DNA from: Streptomyces griseoluteus
Lineage (GTDB): Bacteria; Actinomycetota; Actinomycetes; Streptomycetales; Streptomycetaceae
NCBI GenBank assembly: GCA_000717735.1
Contig: JOBE01000013.1
Span: 62,001 to 126,000 of the forward strand
Length of the DNA: 64,000 nucleotides
Reading direction: 5' to 3'
Part shown: piece by piece, positions 1-8,790 of the stretch
Position numbering within the stretch: position 1 is the stretch's first letter
Layout: the number at the start of each line of letters is the position of its first letter
Notes under the pieces: model-generated
Told to the model about the DNA's origin: nothing
The model's input: only the letters and a program-made list of their open reading frames with translations
The model's database searches: none
Translations under genes and position numbers: made by a program

Positions 1-980
1 CGGCCGTCGCCGACCACCAGCGGGAGCGGTACGGCCTGGCGTACGACCCGGACACCGAGGTCCTCGTCACCGCGGGCGCCACCGAGGCCATCGCGGCGGC
101 CCTGCTCGCCCTGATCGAGCCGGGCGACGAGGTCGTCGCCCTGGAGCCGTACTACGACTCGTACGCCGCCTGCGTGGCGATGGCCGGCGGGACCAGGGTC
201 CCCGTCACCCTCCGCCCCCACGAGGGCGTCCGCGGCGGAGCCACTGATCGACGCTACGTCCTCGACCTGGACGAGCTGCGGGCCGCCGTCACCGACCGGA
301 CCCGCCTCATCCTCCTCAACACCCCGCACAACCCCACCGGCACCGTCCTCACCCGGGCGGAACTGACCGCCGTCGCCGAACTCGCGATCGAGCGGGACCT
401 GCTCGTCGTCACCGACGAGGTCTACGAGCACCTGGTCTTCGACGGCGCCGAGCACGTGCCGATCGCGAGCCTCCCCGGCATGCGGGAGCGCACGGTCACC
501 ATCGGCTCCGCCGGCAAGACGTTCTCGTTCACGGGCTGGAAGGTCGGCTGGGCCACCGGCTCCCGGGAGCTCGTGACCGCCGTCCGGACCGCCAAGCAGT
601 ACCTGACGTACGTCAGCGCGGGCCCGTTCCAGTACGCGATCGCCGAGGCGCTGCGCCTCCCGGCCGCGTACTTCGACACCCTCCGCGCCGATCTGCAACG
701 CAAGCGCGACCTGCTCGGCGACGGCCTGCGGGCGGCCGGGTTCGAGGTCTACCAGCCCCAGGGCACGTACTTCATCACCACCGACATCACCCCCCTCGGA
801 GAGAAGGACGCCCACGCCTTCTGCTGCGCCCTCCCCGAACGCTGCGGCGTCGTCGCCATCCCCAACGCCGTCTTCTACGACGACCCCGACGCCGGCCGCA
901 CCCAGGTCCGCTTCGCCTTCTGCAAGAAGGACGACGTCCTCCACGAGGCCGCCGACCGCCTTCGCCGCCTCGCGTCCTGA
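1..980 (+). CDS. Class I/II PLP-dependent aminotransferase (5' end outside window)
   Basis: Fold-type I pyridoxal-phosphate aminotransferase, probably acting on aspartate, succinyl-diaminopimelate or a similar amino acid. The reading frame is open from base 3, so the start lies left of the window. Visible family marks are NTPHNPTGT (cofactor/substrate region), the DEVYEHL aspartate motif, and SAGKTFSFTGWKVGW, which contains the Schiff-base lysine. The C-terminal domain is complete up to the stop at 978-980. A second copy of roughly the last 145 residues, about three quarters identical and without gaps, lies at 4010-4445, so this gene may be a hybrid or replacement allele. The exact substrate cannot be read from the sequence. 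Confidence 0.93.
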   Translation, partial: AVADHQRERYGLAYDPDTEVLVTAGATEAIAAALLALIEPGDEVVALEPYYDSYAACVAMAGGTRVPVTLRPHEGVRGGATDRRYVLDLDELRAAVTDRTRLILLNTPHNPTGTVLTRAELTAVAELAIERDLLVVTDEVYEHLVFDGAEHVPIASLPGMRERTVTIGSAGKTFSFTGWKVGWATGSRELVTAVRTAKQYLTYVSAGPFQYAIAEALRLPAAYFDTLRADLQRKRDLLGDGLRAAGFEVYQPQGTYFITTDITPLGEKDAHAFCCALPERCGVVAIPNAVFYDDPDAGRTQVRFAFCKKDDVLHEAADRLRRLAS

Positions 981-1071
981 ACGCGAGGCGGCAGGCGCCG
1001 CCGAGAACGTCCGGTGTCCGGACCCACCGGTCTCCCCGGCGCCTGTGACCGGTGGGCCGTACCGTCGCTCG

Positions 1072-3165
1072 TCAGCGGCGCCGCTTGCGGCCGCTCCTGC
1101 CGGTGCCGCGCCCACGACTGTGGGCGCGGCCGAGGCGGGCGGCGGGTACGCGCAGCGCCCTGGCCGCCAGCCGGCTGAGCTCCTCCAGGCCGGCCCTGTC
1201 AGGGTGCGCGGAGTCCGACGCGGCGGTGATCGCGTCCCTGACCTCGGGGCCCTGGGCGCGCAGCGCCTCCTCGGCGCCGTCCCCACCGCCCGCCAGCTCC
1301 ACGAGCTGGAGCAGGTTCTCGGCGAGCACCAGTAGGTGCTCTGCGCCGGTCATGTCCTCCGGGGACAGCAGCTCACCCTGCGCCAGCGCGTTCAGCGCCA
1401 GCGGCGCCAGTTCGGGGTCGCGACGCAGCGTGCGCAGCAGCCGCTCGCCCTCCCCGTCCGCCAACGCCGCCGACAGCACGCCGAGCATCGCCTGCGCACG
1501 CGTGCGGAAAGGCGTGGTCCGTACGGCGTCGGTCAGTTCCCGCTGTGCGTCCGCCCGCTCGCCGCGGGCGGTGATCCACCCTGCCAGCTCCACTTGGGCG
1601 GCATCCGGCGGGTACTCCGCGGCCAGCACGCCCAGCAGGCCGGCCGCCGGGGCCTGGGCCAGCTCACCGATCAGCGGTGCGTCGCGGCCGACGGCCAGCA
1701 GTCGCTGCCGTACGGCCCGGGTGCCGAGCTCGGTGAGACGAATGAGTTCGACCGGCCCGGCAGTCAGTTCCTCACGCCGCCGGTCGGCCCGCTCCCGCGC
1801 CACCGGGTCCGGTGTCGCCCCTGCGACACCCAGCAGCTCCGCGATCTCCGGCGGCATGTCCGCCGGCAATTCGGTTCCACCGTCGGAGAGATCGACATCG
1901 AGGAAAACGGGGTCAGCCATCCCCCGCTCACGCTCGATCGCGCCCAGGCCCTCCAGCAGGTCTAGCACCGCGCGCAGGTCCCGGTCGGCGTGCTCGAACC
2001 ACATCCGATGCCGGAGGTCCGACCCGCCGTCGATGGGGAAGGCTGCCCGATAGGACACGTGCACCGTGTCACGCAGCCGGGGCCAGGGCATCCGGTACGG
2101 CAGGCTGTAGAGCGTGTTCAGCACATCTGCCAGCACATCCTCATAGACGTCGAAGAGCATCGACTCGACGTGCCAGCCACTGCGCGCCCCGAGCAGGGGC
2201 TGCCTCAGCTCGAAGCACGCGTCGAAGGCGCGCAGCCACAGCTGAAGCGGGTCGGCCAGCACCGGCCGGGCCTTCGCCACCGCGTACAGGCGCCCCTTGG
2301 CCACCCGGACCAGCCGCGCCTTCTTCGCCCACTCCACCAGCAGTCCCAGCCGTGGCAGGTCGGCCGAGGAGCGCACCCCGTCGGTCTTGTCCCCGGTGCT
2401 GAGTGCGTCCACCAGCTCCCGGGCACCGGCCATCCGCAGCCGTCCCGTCGCCGTCACCGGGCGGCCGTCCTGTCCGGCCCACTCGGCGAGTCCGCGCAGC
2501 TGCGCCACCACCGTCGACGCACCGGCCCGCAGGCGCAGTTCGTCGTCCTGAGGAAGCGCCACGGGCAGCTGCGGCTCGGCACGGGCCGAGCCGGACAGCG
2601 CACGGCTGGTCAGCCGCCGCTCCATGATCGCGTCGAGTACGTGCTGATCGTAGGCGGCCTCTCCGCTCCGCGCCCGGTCCGCGAAGCGCTGCAACGCCGC
2701 CCCGTCCCGGACGTCCACGCCCTGCTCGGCGGCCGTCATCGCCCAGAACTTCGCCAGCCCCCAGCGGGTGCGGTCCGCCATCGCCGCCGGATACCGCTCC
2801 GCGATCCCGTCGACCGCGGCGAGGGACTCCCGGAGAGAGGGGCCACGTGGATCCGCCAACTGCTCGGCGTGCAGATAGCGCAGCAGCGTGCGCAGGGTAC
2901 CCGGGGCGTCGGAGCATTCCTCCCCGGGAAGATCGGTGACGTTCTGGGGCAGCCAGGAGAGCAGGACCTCCTCCATGTGGCGCGCCTCCCACAGACCCAG
3001 CCGGCCGTCGGCGGTCGCCCGGTGCCGGTAGTCCAGCACCGCCTCGGCCGTGAACCCGTCCACCGGCAGCCCCTGCTCCCCGGCCCACCGGACCAGACGG
3101 TCGACCAGCAGCCCACGCGCGGCCTCGAACTCCTCCTCGGCCTCGGGTTCGAACCTCATCCGCAT
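1072..3165 (-). CDS. Conserved hypothetical protein, 697 aa
   Basis: I do not recognise a named family. The protein is 697 residues, rich in Leu/Ala/Arg and apparently soluble, with no signal peptide or membrane helix. Residues about 270-310 (LLVEWAKKARLVRVAKGRLY) look like a small winged-helix-type segment, and the last 25 residues form a very basic Arg/Gly tail that could bind nucleic acid. The ATG at 3163-3165 is used; a second ATG two codons in is equally possible. It lies, with the Uma2 gene, inside the segment separating the two aminotransferase copies, so it is probably acquired cargo. The long frames on the opposite strand are shadows of its GC bias. Confidence 0.75.
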   Translation of the reverse strand: MRMRFEPEAEEEFEAARGLLVDRLVRWAGEQGLPVDGFTAEAVLDYRHRATADGRLGLWEARHMEEVLLSWLPQNVTDLPGEECSDAPGTLRTLLRYLHAEQLADPRGPSLRESLAAVDGIAERYPAAMADRTRWGLAKFWAMTAAEQGVDVRDGAALQRFADRARSGEAAYDQHVLDAIMERRLTSRALSGSARAEPQLPVALPQDDELRLRAGASTVVAQLRGLAEWAGQDGRPVTATGRLRMAGARELVDALSTGDKTDGVRSSADLPRLGLLVEWAKKARLVRVAKGRLYAVAKARPVLADPLQLWLRAFDACFELRQPLLGARSGWHVESMLFDVYEDVLADVLNTLYSLPYRMPWPRLRDTVHVSYRAAFPIDGGSDLRHRMWFEHADRDLRAVLDLLEGLGAIERERGMADPVFLDVDLSDGGTELPADMPPEIAELLGVAGATPDPVARERADRRREELTAGPVELIRLTELGTRAVRQRLLAVGRDAPLIGELAQAPAAGLLGVLAAEYPPDAAQVELAGWITARGERADAQRELTDAVRTTPFRTRAQAMLGVLSAALADGEGERLLRTLRRDPELAPLALNALAQGELLSPEDMTGAEHLLVLAENLLQLVELAGGGDGAEEALRAQGPEVRDAITAASDSAHPDRAGLEELSRLAARALRVPAARLGRAHSRGRGTGRSGRKRRR

Positions 3166-3228
3166 GCAACCCGCCCCACCTGTGTTCCGCAGTCCTTACG
3201 GTGGCAGGCTACCGCCGGGAGTCCTTCG

Positions 3229-3783
3229 TCAGCGGGCGTTCGACTCGGGCTCCGGACGCGGGAGTTCGTCGAGGTCGAGGGTGAAGGTGCGGCCGTCGGC
3301 CAGGGGGATGGGGAGCTTGCCCGTGCCGTACTTGTGGGTGTGTGCCGCGATGTAACCGGTGCCGGTCGGCTGGGTGTGGAGGACGACTTCCTGGGCGTAG
3401 GGATCCACCACCAGGTAGATCGGGATGCCGTAGCGGCCGTACTTCGCGGTGCAGTCGTCGTAGTCCTTGCGAGCCGAGGAGGTCGAGACGACCTCGGAGA
3501 TCAGCAGGACGTCCTCGAAGCTGTAGCGCTTGCCCTCCCGGCGGGCGTCCTCGCGAAGGATCGCCAGATCGGGGGCGGAGTTCTCGTCGGCGGGGAAGTC
3601 GATGTAGACGTCGGAGGTGACCTTCGCGTGACGGCCGAGGGCGAGAGCGGAGTCGATCTGCATCGATCGGATGGTGCTGGAGTGCTCTTCGCTCTGCGGT
3701 GTCATGATCACCTTTCCGTCGGCCCCGAACAGGACCGTGTACCCCTCGGGGAACTCGGTGTGCACGATCGCGTCGACGCTCAT
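3229..3783 (-). CDS. Uma2-family (DUF820) PD-(D/E)XK-like nuclease
   Basis: Putative restriction-endonuclease-fold protein of the Uma2/DUF820 family, about 184 residues. The core reads SAPDLAIL, then LLISEVVS, then KYGRYGIPIYLVVDP, matching the family's catalytic Asp, Glu and downstream conserved Tyr-Gly-x-Tyr-Gly-x-Pro pattern. The start at 3783 is chosen because a strong GGAAGGAG box sits just upstream; the open frame runs further but without a ribosome site. Uma2 proteins are abundant in cyanobacteria and Streptomyces, often as mobile or paralogous copies, and their biological role is not established. It sits next to the recombination junction at about 4009. Confidence 0.82.
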   Translation of the reverse strand: MSVDAIVHTEFPEGYTVLFGADGKVIMTPQSEEHSSTIRSMQIDSALALGRHAKVTSDVYIDFPADENSAPDLAILREDARREGKRYSFEDVLLISEVVSTSSARKDYDDCTAKYGRYGIPIYLVVDPYAQEVVLHTQPTGTGYIAAHTHKYGTGKLPIPLADGRTFTLDLDELPRPEPESNAR

Positions 3784-3995
3784 GGACGGCTCCTTCCCGT
3801 GTGTGGTCAGGATACGGCGGACAGCGCCTTGCCACCGAGCTTGGCGGTACGGCTGTGACAACGGCCGGAGCAGGTTCTGCGGGCCAGCCCGGCTCCGCCG
3901 TCCAGCGGGCGTACGTCGTGGTGCACGAGCCACCGCCGACTCACCGGCGTCGCTGGACATCCCCCTGAGGGGCATATGACATGACATGCGGATAG

Positions 3996-4445
3996 GTGTA
4001 CGAACGAGGGGTCGGCTGGATCACCGCGAGCCCCGAACTGACCTCCGCCGTCCGCTCGGCCAAGCAGTTCCTCACGTACGTGTCCTCGGGGCCGTTCCAG
4101 TACGCGATCGCCGAGGCGCTCCGCCTCCCCGCCACGTACTTCGACGCCCTCCGCGCCGGCCTCCAGGCCAAGCGGGACCTGCTGAGCGAGGGCCTCGCGC
4201 AGGCGGGCTTCGAGGTCTACCGGCCGGCGGGCACCTACTTCGTCACGACCGACATCCGCCCGCTCGGCGACGAGGACGGCTTCGCCTTCTGCCGCTCGCT
4301 GCCGGAGCGCGCCGGTGTCGTCGCCATCCCGAACGCCGTCTTCTACGACCACCGCGAGGCCGGCGCCCCCTTCGTCCGCTTCGCCTTCTGCAAGAAGACC
4401 GAGGTCCTGGAGGAGGCCGTCTCCCGGCTCAAGCGGCTGGCCTGA
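3996..4445 (+). pseudogene. Truncated aminotransferase remnant (3' third only)
   Basis: From 4010 the translation aligns without gaps to the last about 145 residues of the aminotransferase at 1-980 (shared blocks GPFQYAIAEALRLPA, AGFEVY, VVAIPNAVFYD, VRFAFCKK). Everything upstream is missing, including the cofactor-binding half and the catalytic lysine block. A GTG at 3996 opens the frame but has no convincing ribosome site, and the first five codons are not homologous. It cannot be an active transaminase by itself. Codon use is normal, so decay appears recent. A strong terminator hairpin follows at 4466-4505, as expected for the original gene end. Confidence 0.85.
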
Positions 4446-4465
4446 GGCGCCCCCGGGACGACGCG

Positions 4466-4505
4466 CGAGAGCCCGGCCCCCCTCGGATGGGGGGCCGGGC
4501 TCTCG
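4466..4505. terminator. Hairpin terminator between convergent genes
   Basis: A 17-bp perfect inverted repeat (arms 4466-4482 and 4489-4505, loop of 6) lies between the aminotransferase remnant and the convergent YbjN gene. No U-tract is needed in Streptomyces; it probably serves both directions. Confidence 0.85.
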
Positions 4506-4526
4506 TGACGGTGCGGACGAGGTGGC

Positions 4527-5060
4527 TCAGGCCTCCTCGTCGCCCGCCTTCTGCTCGGGGGTCTCCAGGCCGAACTGCTCGACGACCCACTTGTCGAACT
4601 CGATGGAGGCGCGGACCCAGCTGACCGTGGAGGACACGAAGTGCTCCAGGGCGACGCCGGTGCCGATCAGCATCTGGGCCTCACCGATGAGACGGAGGGT
4701 GGCGGAGCCGTCCTCCTCCTCGTGCAGGTGCGTGTAGACCTTGGGCCACAGGGTGCGGCGGTTCCAGTCGTCGATCGCGTCGAGGACCTTGGCGCGGTCG
4801 TCGGCCGAGTGCGGGCGGTCGTAGAACGTCCGCACCGAGAAGACCTGCTGCTCGTCCTCACCGCGGAACATGAAGTACGTGCGGAATTCCTCCCACGGCG
4901 CGGCGAGGTCACCCTCGTCGTCGATGACGTACTTCAGTTCCATCTGGTCGAGGAGCTGCTTGACGAGGTCCTGGTCGGGGACGACGGGGCCCGCCGGTCC
5001 TGCGGCCTGAGGCTGGGGCTGGCCCCCGAAATTCGGAATCGAGGACGGGTCGATGCTCAC
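4527..5060 (-). CDS. YbjN domain-containing protein
   Basis: Small soluble protein with a YbjN / type III secretion chaperone-like fold, about 177 residues. The body (LVKQLLDQMELKY, YFMFRGEDEQQVFSVRTFYD, DDWNRRTLWPKVY) is typical of actinobacterial YbjN proteins; function is unknown, though family members are linked to stress tolerance. I prefer the GTG at 5058-5060 (translating from MSIDPSSIPNFGG), which has an AAGGGA box, over the ATG 14 codons upstream at 5102. It lies just downstream of clpB on the same strand, with a gap of about 125 bases to the clpB stop. The acidic C-terminus is variable. Confidence 0.85.
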   Translation of the reverse strand: MSIDPSSIPNFGGQPQPQAAGPAGPVVPDQDLVKQLLDQMELKYVIDDEGDLAAPWEEFRTYFMFRGEDEQQVFSVRTFYDRPHSADDRAKVLDAIDDWNRRTLWPKVYTHLHEEEDGSATLRLIGEAQMLIGTGVALEHFVSSTVSWVRASIEFDKWVVEQFGLETPEQKAGDEEA

Positions 5061-5185
5061 CGTGTATTTCCCTTCGTACGGATGCTCGCCATCCTCCCCC
5101 ATGCCGGGCGGTACGTGGCAAGTCCCACCTCCCGCGATCCGCTGCGGGCTGACAAGAACTCGTGCACATGGGGGAGAAAAGGGGG

Positions 5186-7810
5186 CTACCTGGCGGGACC
5201 CACGATCAGGCCGTCCTCGGTTGGGGTCTCCCCCAGCTCATCAAGAGCTTGGGGACGGTCCACCCTGACCGTGTCGCCGTCCACGATCTCGCCCGCGAGG
5301 ATCTCCTTCGCGAGCCGGTCGCCGATCGCCGTCTGGATCAGACGGCGCAGCGGCCGGGCACCGTACGCGGGGTCGTTGCCCTCCTCGGCGAGCCACTCCA
5401 GGGCCGCCGGGGTGACGTCCAGGGTGAGCCGCCGCTCGGCAAGGCGTTTCGCGAGCCGGTCGATCTGGAGCCGGGCGATCCGGCTCAGCTCGGCCCGGTC
5501 GAGAGCGGAGAAGACCACCAGGTCGTCGAGCCGGTTGAGGAACTCCGGCTTGAAACTGGCCCTGACGACCTCCAGGACCTGCTGCTTCTTGACGTCCTCC
5601 GGGGTCAGCGGCTCGACCAGGTACTGGCTGCCGAGGTTCGACGTCAGGATCAGGATGGTGTTGCGGAAATCCACCGTCCTGCCCTGGCCGTCGGTGAGAC
5701 GGCCGTCGTCGAGGACCTGGAGCAGGATGTCGAAGACCTCCGGGTGGGCCTTCTCCACCTCGTCGAGCAGCACCACGCTGTACGGGCGGCGGCGGACCGC
5801 CTCCGTGAGCTGGCCGCCCTCCTCGTAGCCGACGTAGCCGGGAGGCGCGCCGACCAGACGGGCGACGCTGTGCTTCTCGCCGTACTCCGACATGTCGATG
5901 CGGATCATGGCCCGCTCGTCGTCGAAGAGGAAGTCCGCGAGCGCCTTCGCCAGCTCGGTCTTGCCGACACCGGTCGGGCCGAGGAAGAGGAAGGAGCCGG
6001 TGGGCCGGTCGGGGTCCGCGATGCCCGCGCGGGTCCTGCGGACGGCGTCGGAGACCGCCTGCACGGCCTCGGACTGGCCGATCAGCCGCTTGCCGAGCTC
6101 GTCCTCCATGCGGAGCAGCTTCTGCGTCTCGCCCTCCAGGAGGCGGCCGGCGGGGATGCCGGTCCAGGCGCCGACCACGTCCGCGATGTCGTCGGGGCCG
6201 ACCTCGTCCTTGACCATCGTGTCCTTGCTGGACTCCTGCTGGGCCTCGGCCTCGCTCGCCTCCTCCAGCTCCCGCTCCAGGGCCGGGATCTCCCCGTACA
6301 GCAGCTTGGAGGCGGTGTCGAAGTCGCCGTCGCGCTGGGCGCGCTCCGCCCGGCCACGGGTCTCGTCGAGGCGTTCCTTCAGCTCGCCGACCCGGTTGAG
6401 GGACTGCTTCTCCTTCTCCCAGCGGGCGGTGAGGCCGCGCAGCTCCTCCTCGCGGTCGGCGAGGTCGCGGCGCAGCTTCTCCAGGCGCTGCCTGCTCGCC
6501 GGGTCCGTCTCGTTCTTGAGGGCCAGCTCCTCCATGCGGAGCCGGTCGACGGACCGCTGGAGCTCGTCGATCTCGACGGGCGAGGAGTCGATCTCCATGC
6601 GGAGCCGGGACGCGGCCTCGTCGACGAGGTCGATGGCCTTGTCGGGGAGGAAGCGGGAGGTGATGTACCGGTCGGAGAGGGTCGCGGCGGCCACCAGGGC
6701 GGAGTCGTTGATCTGCACCTTGTGGTGGGCCTCGTACCGGCCCTTGAGGCCGCGGAGGATCGCGATGGTGTCCTCGACCGTCGGCTCGGCGACCAGGACC
6801 TGCTGGAAGCGTCGCTCCAGGGCGGGGTCCTTCTCGATCCGCTCGCGGTACTCGTCGAGGGTGGTCGCGCCGACCATGCGGAGCTCGCCGCGGGCCAGCA
6901 TGGGCTTGAGCATGTTGCCCGCGTCCATGGCGGAGTCGCCGCCGGCGCCCGCGCCGACGACCGTGTGCAGCTCGTCGATGAAGGTGATGATCTGGCCGTC
7001 GCTGGCCTTGATCTCGGAGAGGACGGTCTTCAGCCGCTCCTCGAACTCGCCGCGGTACTTGGCGCCGGCGACCATCGCGCCGAGGTCGAGCGAGACGAGC
7101 CGCTTGTTCTTCAGCGACTCGGGGACGTCGCCCTTGACGATCCGCTGGGCGAGGCCCTCGACGACGGCGGTCTTGCCGACGCCGGGCTCGCCGATGAGGA
7201 CCGGGTTGTTCTTGGTGCGGCGGGACAGCACCTGGACGACGCGCCGGATCTCGTGGTCCCGGCCGATGACCGGGTCGAGCTTGCCCTCGCGCGCGGCGGC
7301 GGTGAAGTCCGTGCCGAACTTCTCCAGCGCCTTGTACTGACCCTCCGGGTCGGGTGTGGTCACCCGGCGTCCTCCCCTGCTCTTCTCGAAGGCGTCGAGC
7401 AGCTTCGATGCGCTCGCGCCCTGCTTGCCGAGGATCTCACCGGCCTGGCCGCCCTTGGCCGCGATCCCGATGAGCAGGTGCTCGGTGGACAGGTAGTCGT
7501 CGCCGAGCTCCTTGGCCTGCCGGTCGGCGTCGGCGATCACCGCGAGGAAGTCGCGGGTGGGCTGCGGGGGCGCGACCGTGGACCCGGTGACGCTCGGCAG
7601 GGCGGCGAGCAGCCGCTCCGCACCCGCGCGTACGGCCGCCTGGTCGGCCTCGACGGCGGCGAGCAGGTCGGTGATGTTCTCGTTCTCCTGACCCGCGAGA
7701 AGCGCCAGGAGAAGGTGGGCGGGGGTCAGGTCCGCGTGTCCTTCGGACACGGCGCGGCTGCTCGCCGCGTTGATCGCGTCCCGGCTCCTGTTGGTCAGTT
7801 CGGCGTCCAC
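5186..7810 (-). CDS. clpB: ATP-dependent disaggregase ClpB
   Basis: Hsp100 disaggregase that works with DnaK/DnaJ/GrpE to rescue aggregated protein. 874 residues: Clp N-domain (about 1-145), NBD1 with Walker A GEPGVGKT at 207-214, coiled-coil M-domain (about 400-520, [18 protein letters not shown]), NBD2 with GPTGVGKTE at about 605, and the C-terminal D2-small domain with GARPLRR. It starts at ATG 7810. A HAIR operator at 7876-7896 shows it belongs to the HspR regulon, as in S. coelicolor. The last about 25 residues (after [11 protein letters not shown]) coincide with a dispersed hairpin repeat at 5221-5256, so the tail may have been extended by repeat insertion. Confidence 0.98.
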   Translation of the reverse strand: MDAELTNRSRDAINAASSRAVSEGHADLTPAHLLLALLAGQENENITDLLAAVEADQAAVRAGAERLLAALPSVTGSTVAPPQPTRDFLAVIADADRQAKELGDDYLSTEHLLIGIAAKGGQAGEILGKQGASASKLLDAFEKSRGGRRVTTPDPEGQYKALEKFGTDFTAAAREGKLDPVIGRDHEIRRVVQVLSRRTKNNPVLIGEPGVGKTAVVEGLAQRIVKGDVPESLKNKRLVSLDLGAMVAGAKYRGEFEERLKTVLSEIKASDGQIITFIDELHTVVGAGAGGDSAMDAGNMLKPMLARGELRMVGATTLDEYRERIEKDPALERRFQQVLVAEPTVEDTIAILRGLKGRYEAHHKVQINDSALVAAATLSDRYITSRFLPDKAIDLVDEAASRLRMEIDSSPVEIDELQRSVDRLRMEELALKNETDPASRQRLEKLRRDLADREEELRGLTARWEKEKQSLNRVGELKERLDETRGRAERAQRDGDFDTASKLLYGEIPALERELEEASEAEAQQESSKDTMVKDEVGPDDIADVVGAWTGIPAGRLLEGETQKLLRMEDELGKRLIGQSEAVQAVSDAVRRTRAGIADPDRPTGSFLFLGPTGVGKTELAKALADFLFDDERAMIRIDMSEYGEKHSVARLVGAPPGYVGYEEGGQLTEAVRRRPYSVVLLDEVEKAHPEVFDILLQVLDDGRLTDGQGRTVDFRNTILILTSNLGSQYLVEPLTPEDVKKQQVLEVVRASFKPEFLNRLDDLVVFSALDRAELSRIARLQIDRLAKRLAERRLTLDVTPAALEWLAEEGNDPAYGARPLRRLIQTAIGDRLAKEILAGEIVDGDTVRVDRPQALDELGETPTEDGLIVGPAR
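5221..5256. repeat. Dispersed GGGGTCTCCCC-type hairpin element, copy 1
   Basis: Hairpin with arms about 5231-5239 and 5245-5254, starting tggggtctccccc. Related elements occur at 52689-52720 and 58443-58482. This copy overlaps the 3' end of clpB and supplies its final codons. Confidence 0.6.
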
Positions 7811-7875
7811 GTGCGGTGCTCCTCCTCGAACGTCGTGGGTGGTCTTCTCCTTATGACCCTTCCAGAGTACACAAA

Positions 7876-7896
7876 GTTGAGTCGATACGGCTCAAG
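7876..7896. promoter_or_regulatory. HAIR operator (HspR site) upstream of clpB
   Basis: GTTGAGT-N7-GCTCAAG, 12 of 14 bases matching the known HspR consensus CTTGAGT-N7-ACTCAAG. It lies 66 bases upstream of the clpB start and 38 bases upstream of the divergent PPOX gene, so repression by HspR-DnaK could affect both. Confidence 0.9.
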
Positions 7897-7933
7897 GTGT
7901 CGGTGGGGGCTCCGCCCCGGGTAGTTTCCGGGC

Positions 7934-8338
7934 ATGGCCACAGATCCGAGGAACCCCTCCGACTCGTACCTCAGCTTCTGGCGCGAGTACCACATGTGCA
8001 CCCTGACCACCCCGCGCCCGGACGGCACGCCGCACGTCGTCGCGGTCGGCGTCACGTACGACCCCGAGCAGGGGTACGCGCGCGTGATCACCAACAAGCA
8101 CAGCCGGAAGGTCGCCAACGTCCTGGCGGCGGGCGCGGACGGCGCGCGGGTCGCGGTCTGCCAGGTCGACAAGGGGCGCTGGGCCACCCTGGAGGGCATC
8201 GCCCGCATCCGTACGGAGGCGGAGGTCGTCGCGGACGCCGTGGGGCGCTACGCGGACCGCTACGGACGTACGCCGGCCCCGAACCCGGACCGGGTCGTCA
8301 TCGAGATCGCCCTCACCCGGGCGATGGGCCGCGCCTGA
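7934..8338 (+). CDS. PPOX-class F420/FMN-dependent oxidoreductase
   Basis: Split-beta-barrel flavin/F420 enzyme of the pyridoxamine-5'-phosphate-oxidase-like superfamily, 134 residues. The N-terminal YLSFWREYHMCTLTTPRPDGTPHVVAVGV block and the following RVITNKHSRKVANVL strand-helix match small actinobacterial F420-dependent PPOX proteins (TIGR03618-like). The substrate is not inferable. It is divergent from clpB, with the HAIR operator between them, so heat-shock control is possible. It is followed by a clear terminator hairpin at 8378-8422. Confidence 0.85.
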   Translation: MATDPRNPSDSYLSFWREYHMCTLTTPRPDGTPHVVAVGVTYDPEQGYARVITNKHSRKVANVLAAGADGARVAVCQVDKGRWATLEGIARIRTEAEVVADAVGRYADRYGRTPAPNPDRVVIEIALTRAMGRA

Positions 8339-8377
8339 GGCGCGCCCGGACACACACACGGAACGCGCACGAGAAAG

Positions 8378-8422
8378 CACAGCGGCACCATCGCGTTTCA
8401 GGTCCGCGATGGCGCCGCTGTG
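8378..8422. terminator. Hairpin terminator
   Basis: Arms 8378-8395 and 8405-8422 pair over 18 positions with one mismatch. It ends the PPOX transcript. Confidence 0.85.
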
Positions 8423-8430
8423 TGGGGGAA

Positions 8431-8472
8431 GTGCCTGAGCGATCTACAACGACGGGGGAATCGCTCAGGCAC
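8431..8472. terminator. Second hairpin, terminator for the leftward cluster
   Basis: Perfect 13-bp inverted repeat (8431-8443 with 8460-8472) overlapping the stop of the mini-Rieske gene. Together with the neighbouring hairpin it separates convergent transcripts. Confidence 0.75.
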
Positions 8473-8782
8473 TGCGGGGGGTGGCGGTGATGGTCTCGGG
8501 TTCGATCAGCTGGTGGTCCCGCTGGTCGAGGTTGACGAAGATCATGCCGTACCGGATGGCACAGCGGATGGGCTGTGGGGCGCCCCGGGGACGTCGGAGG
8601 CAGCGGTAGGCGCGGACGTCCTCGTCCTGCTCGCGTGCCACGACGATCGGCTCCCCGAAGAGGGATACCTTCAGCGAGTCGCCACGATGGGGGATGGCCG
8701 TGGCGAGATCGACGAAGTGCCAGCCGGAGCGATAGGCCGAGGCCATCTCCCGGCGGAACCTGGGGTCATCGGGTACGTTCAT
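8465..8782 (-). CDS. Degenerate mini-Rieske-like protein, 105 aa
   Basis: The sequence SGWHFVDLATAIPHRGDSLKVSLFGEPIVVARE...VRAYRC resembles the start of a Rieske [2Fe-2S] domain as in ring-hydroxylating oxygenases. The ligand pattern is altered: where Rieske proteins have Cys-x-His and Cys-x2-His, this one has C61-x-R63 and C74-x2-R77, with a shorter spacing. It may therefore bind no cluster, or an unusual one, and there is no catalytic iron domain. The ATG at 8782 is chosen because it follows the upstream peptide gene by only 8 bases on the same strand; the open frame extending further is the shadow of that peptide gene. Function unknown. Confidence 0.7.
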   Translation of the reverse strand: MNVPDDPRFRREMASAYRSGWHFVDLATAIPHRGDSLKVSLFGEPIVVAREQDEDVRAYRCLRRPRGAPQPIRCAIRYGMIFVNLDQRDHQLIEPETITATPRSA

Positions 8783-8790
8783 GCGCCCCT

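Larger units (their letters stand above)
981..4009. other. Segment inserted between two aminotransferase copies
   Basis: This interval carries the 697-aa hypothetical and the Uma2 gene and is bounded on both sides by homologous aminotransferase 3' ends (1-980 and 4010-4445). Homology to the first copy begins abruptly at about 4010 with ggtcggctgg; the bases just before it match nothing in the first copy. The likely history is insertion of foreign DNA carrying its own allele of the aminotransferase 3' end, leaving the resident 3' end stranded. Tandem duplication followed by deletion is an alternative. Confidence 0.6.

Noticed and set aside
5162..7924. Long plus-strand open frame opposite clpB (over 900 codons)
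   Set aside because: Codon-position GC and repeated Leu/Asp/Glu/Arg/Val-rich text show it is the mirror of clpB; no homology and no ribosome site.
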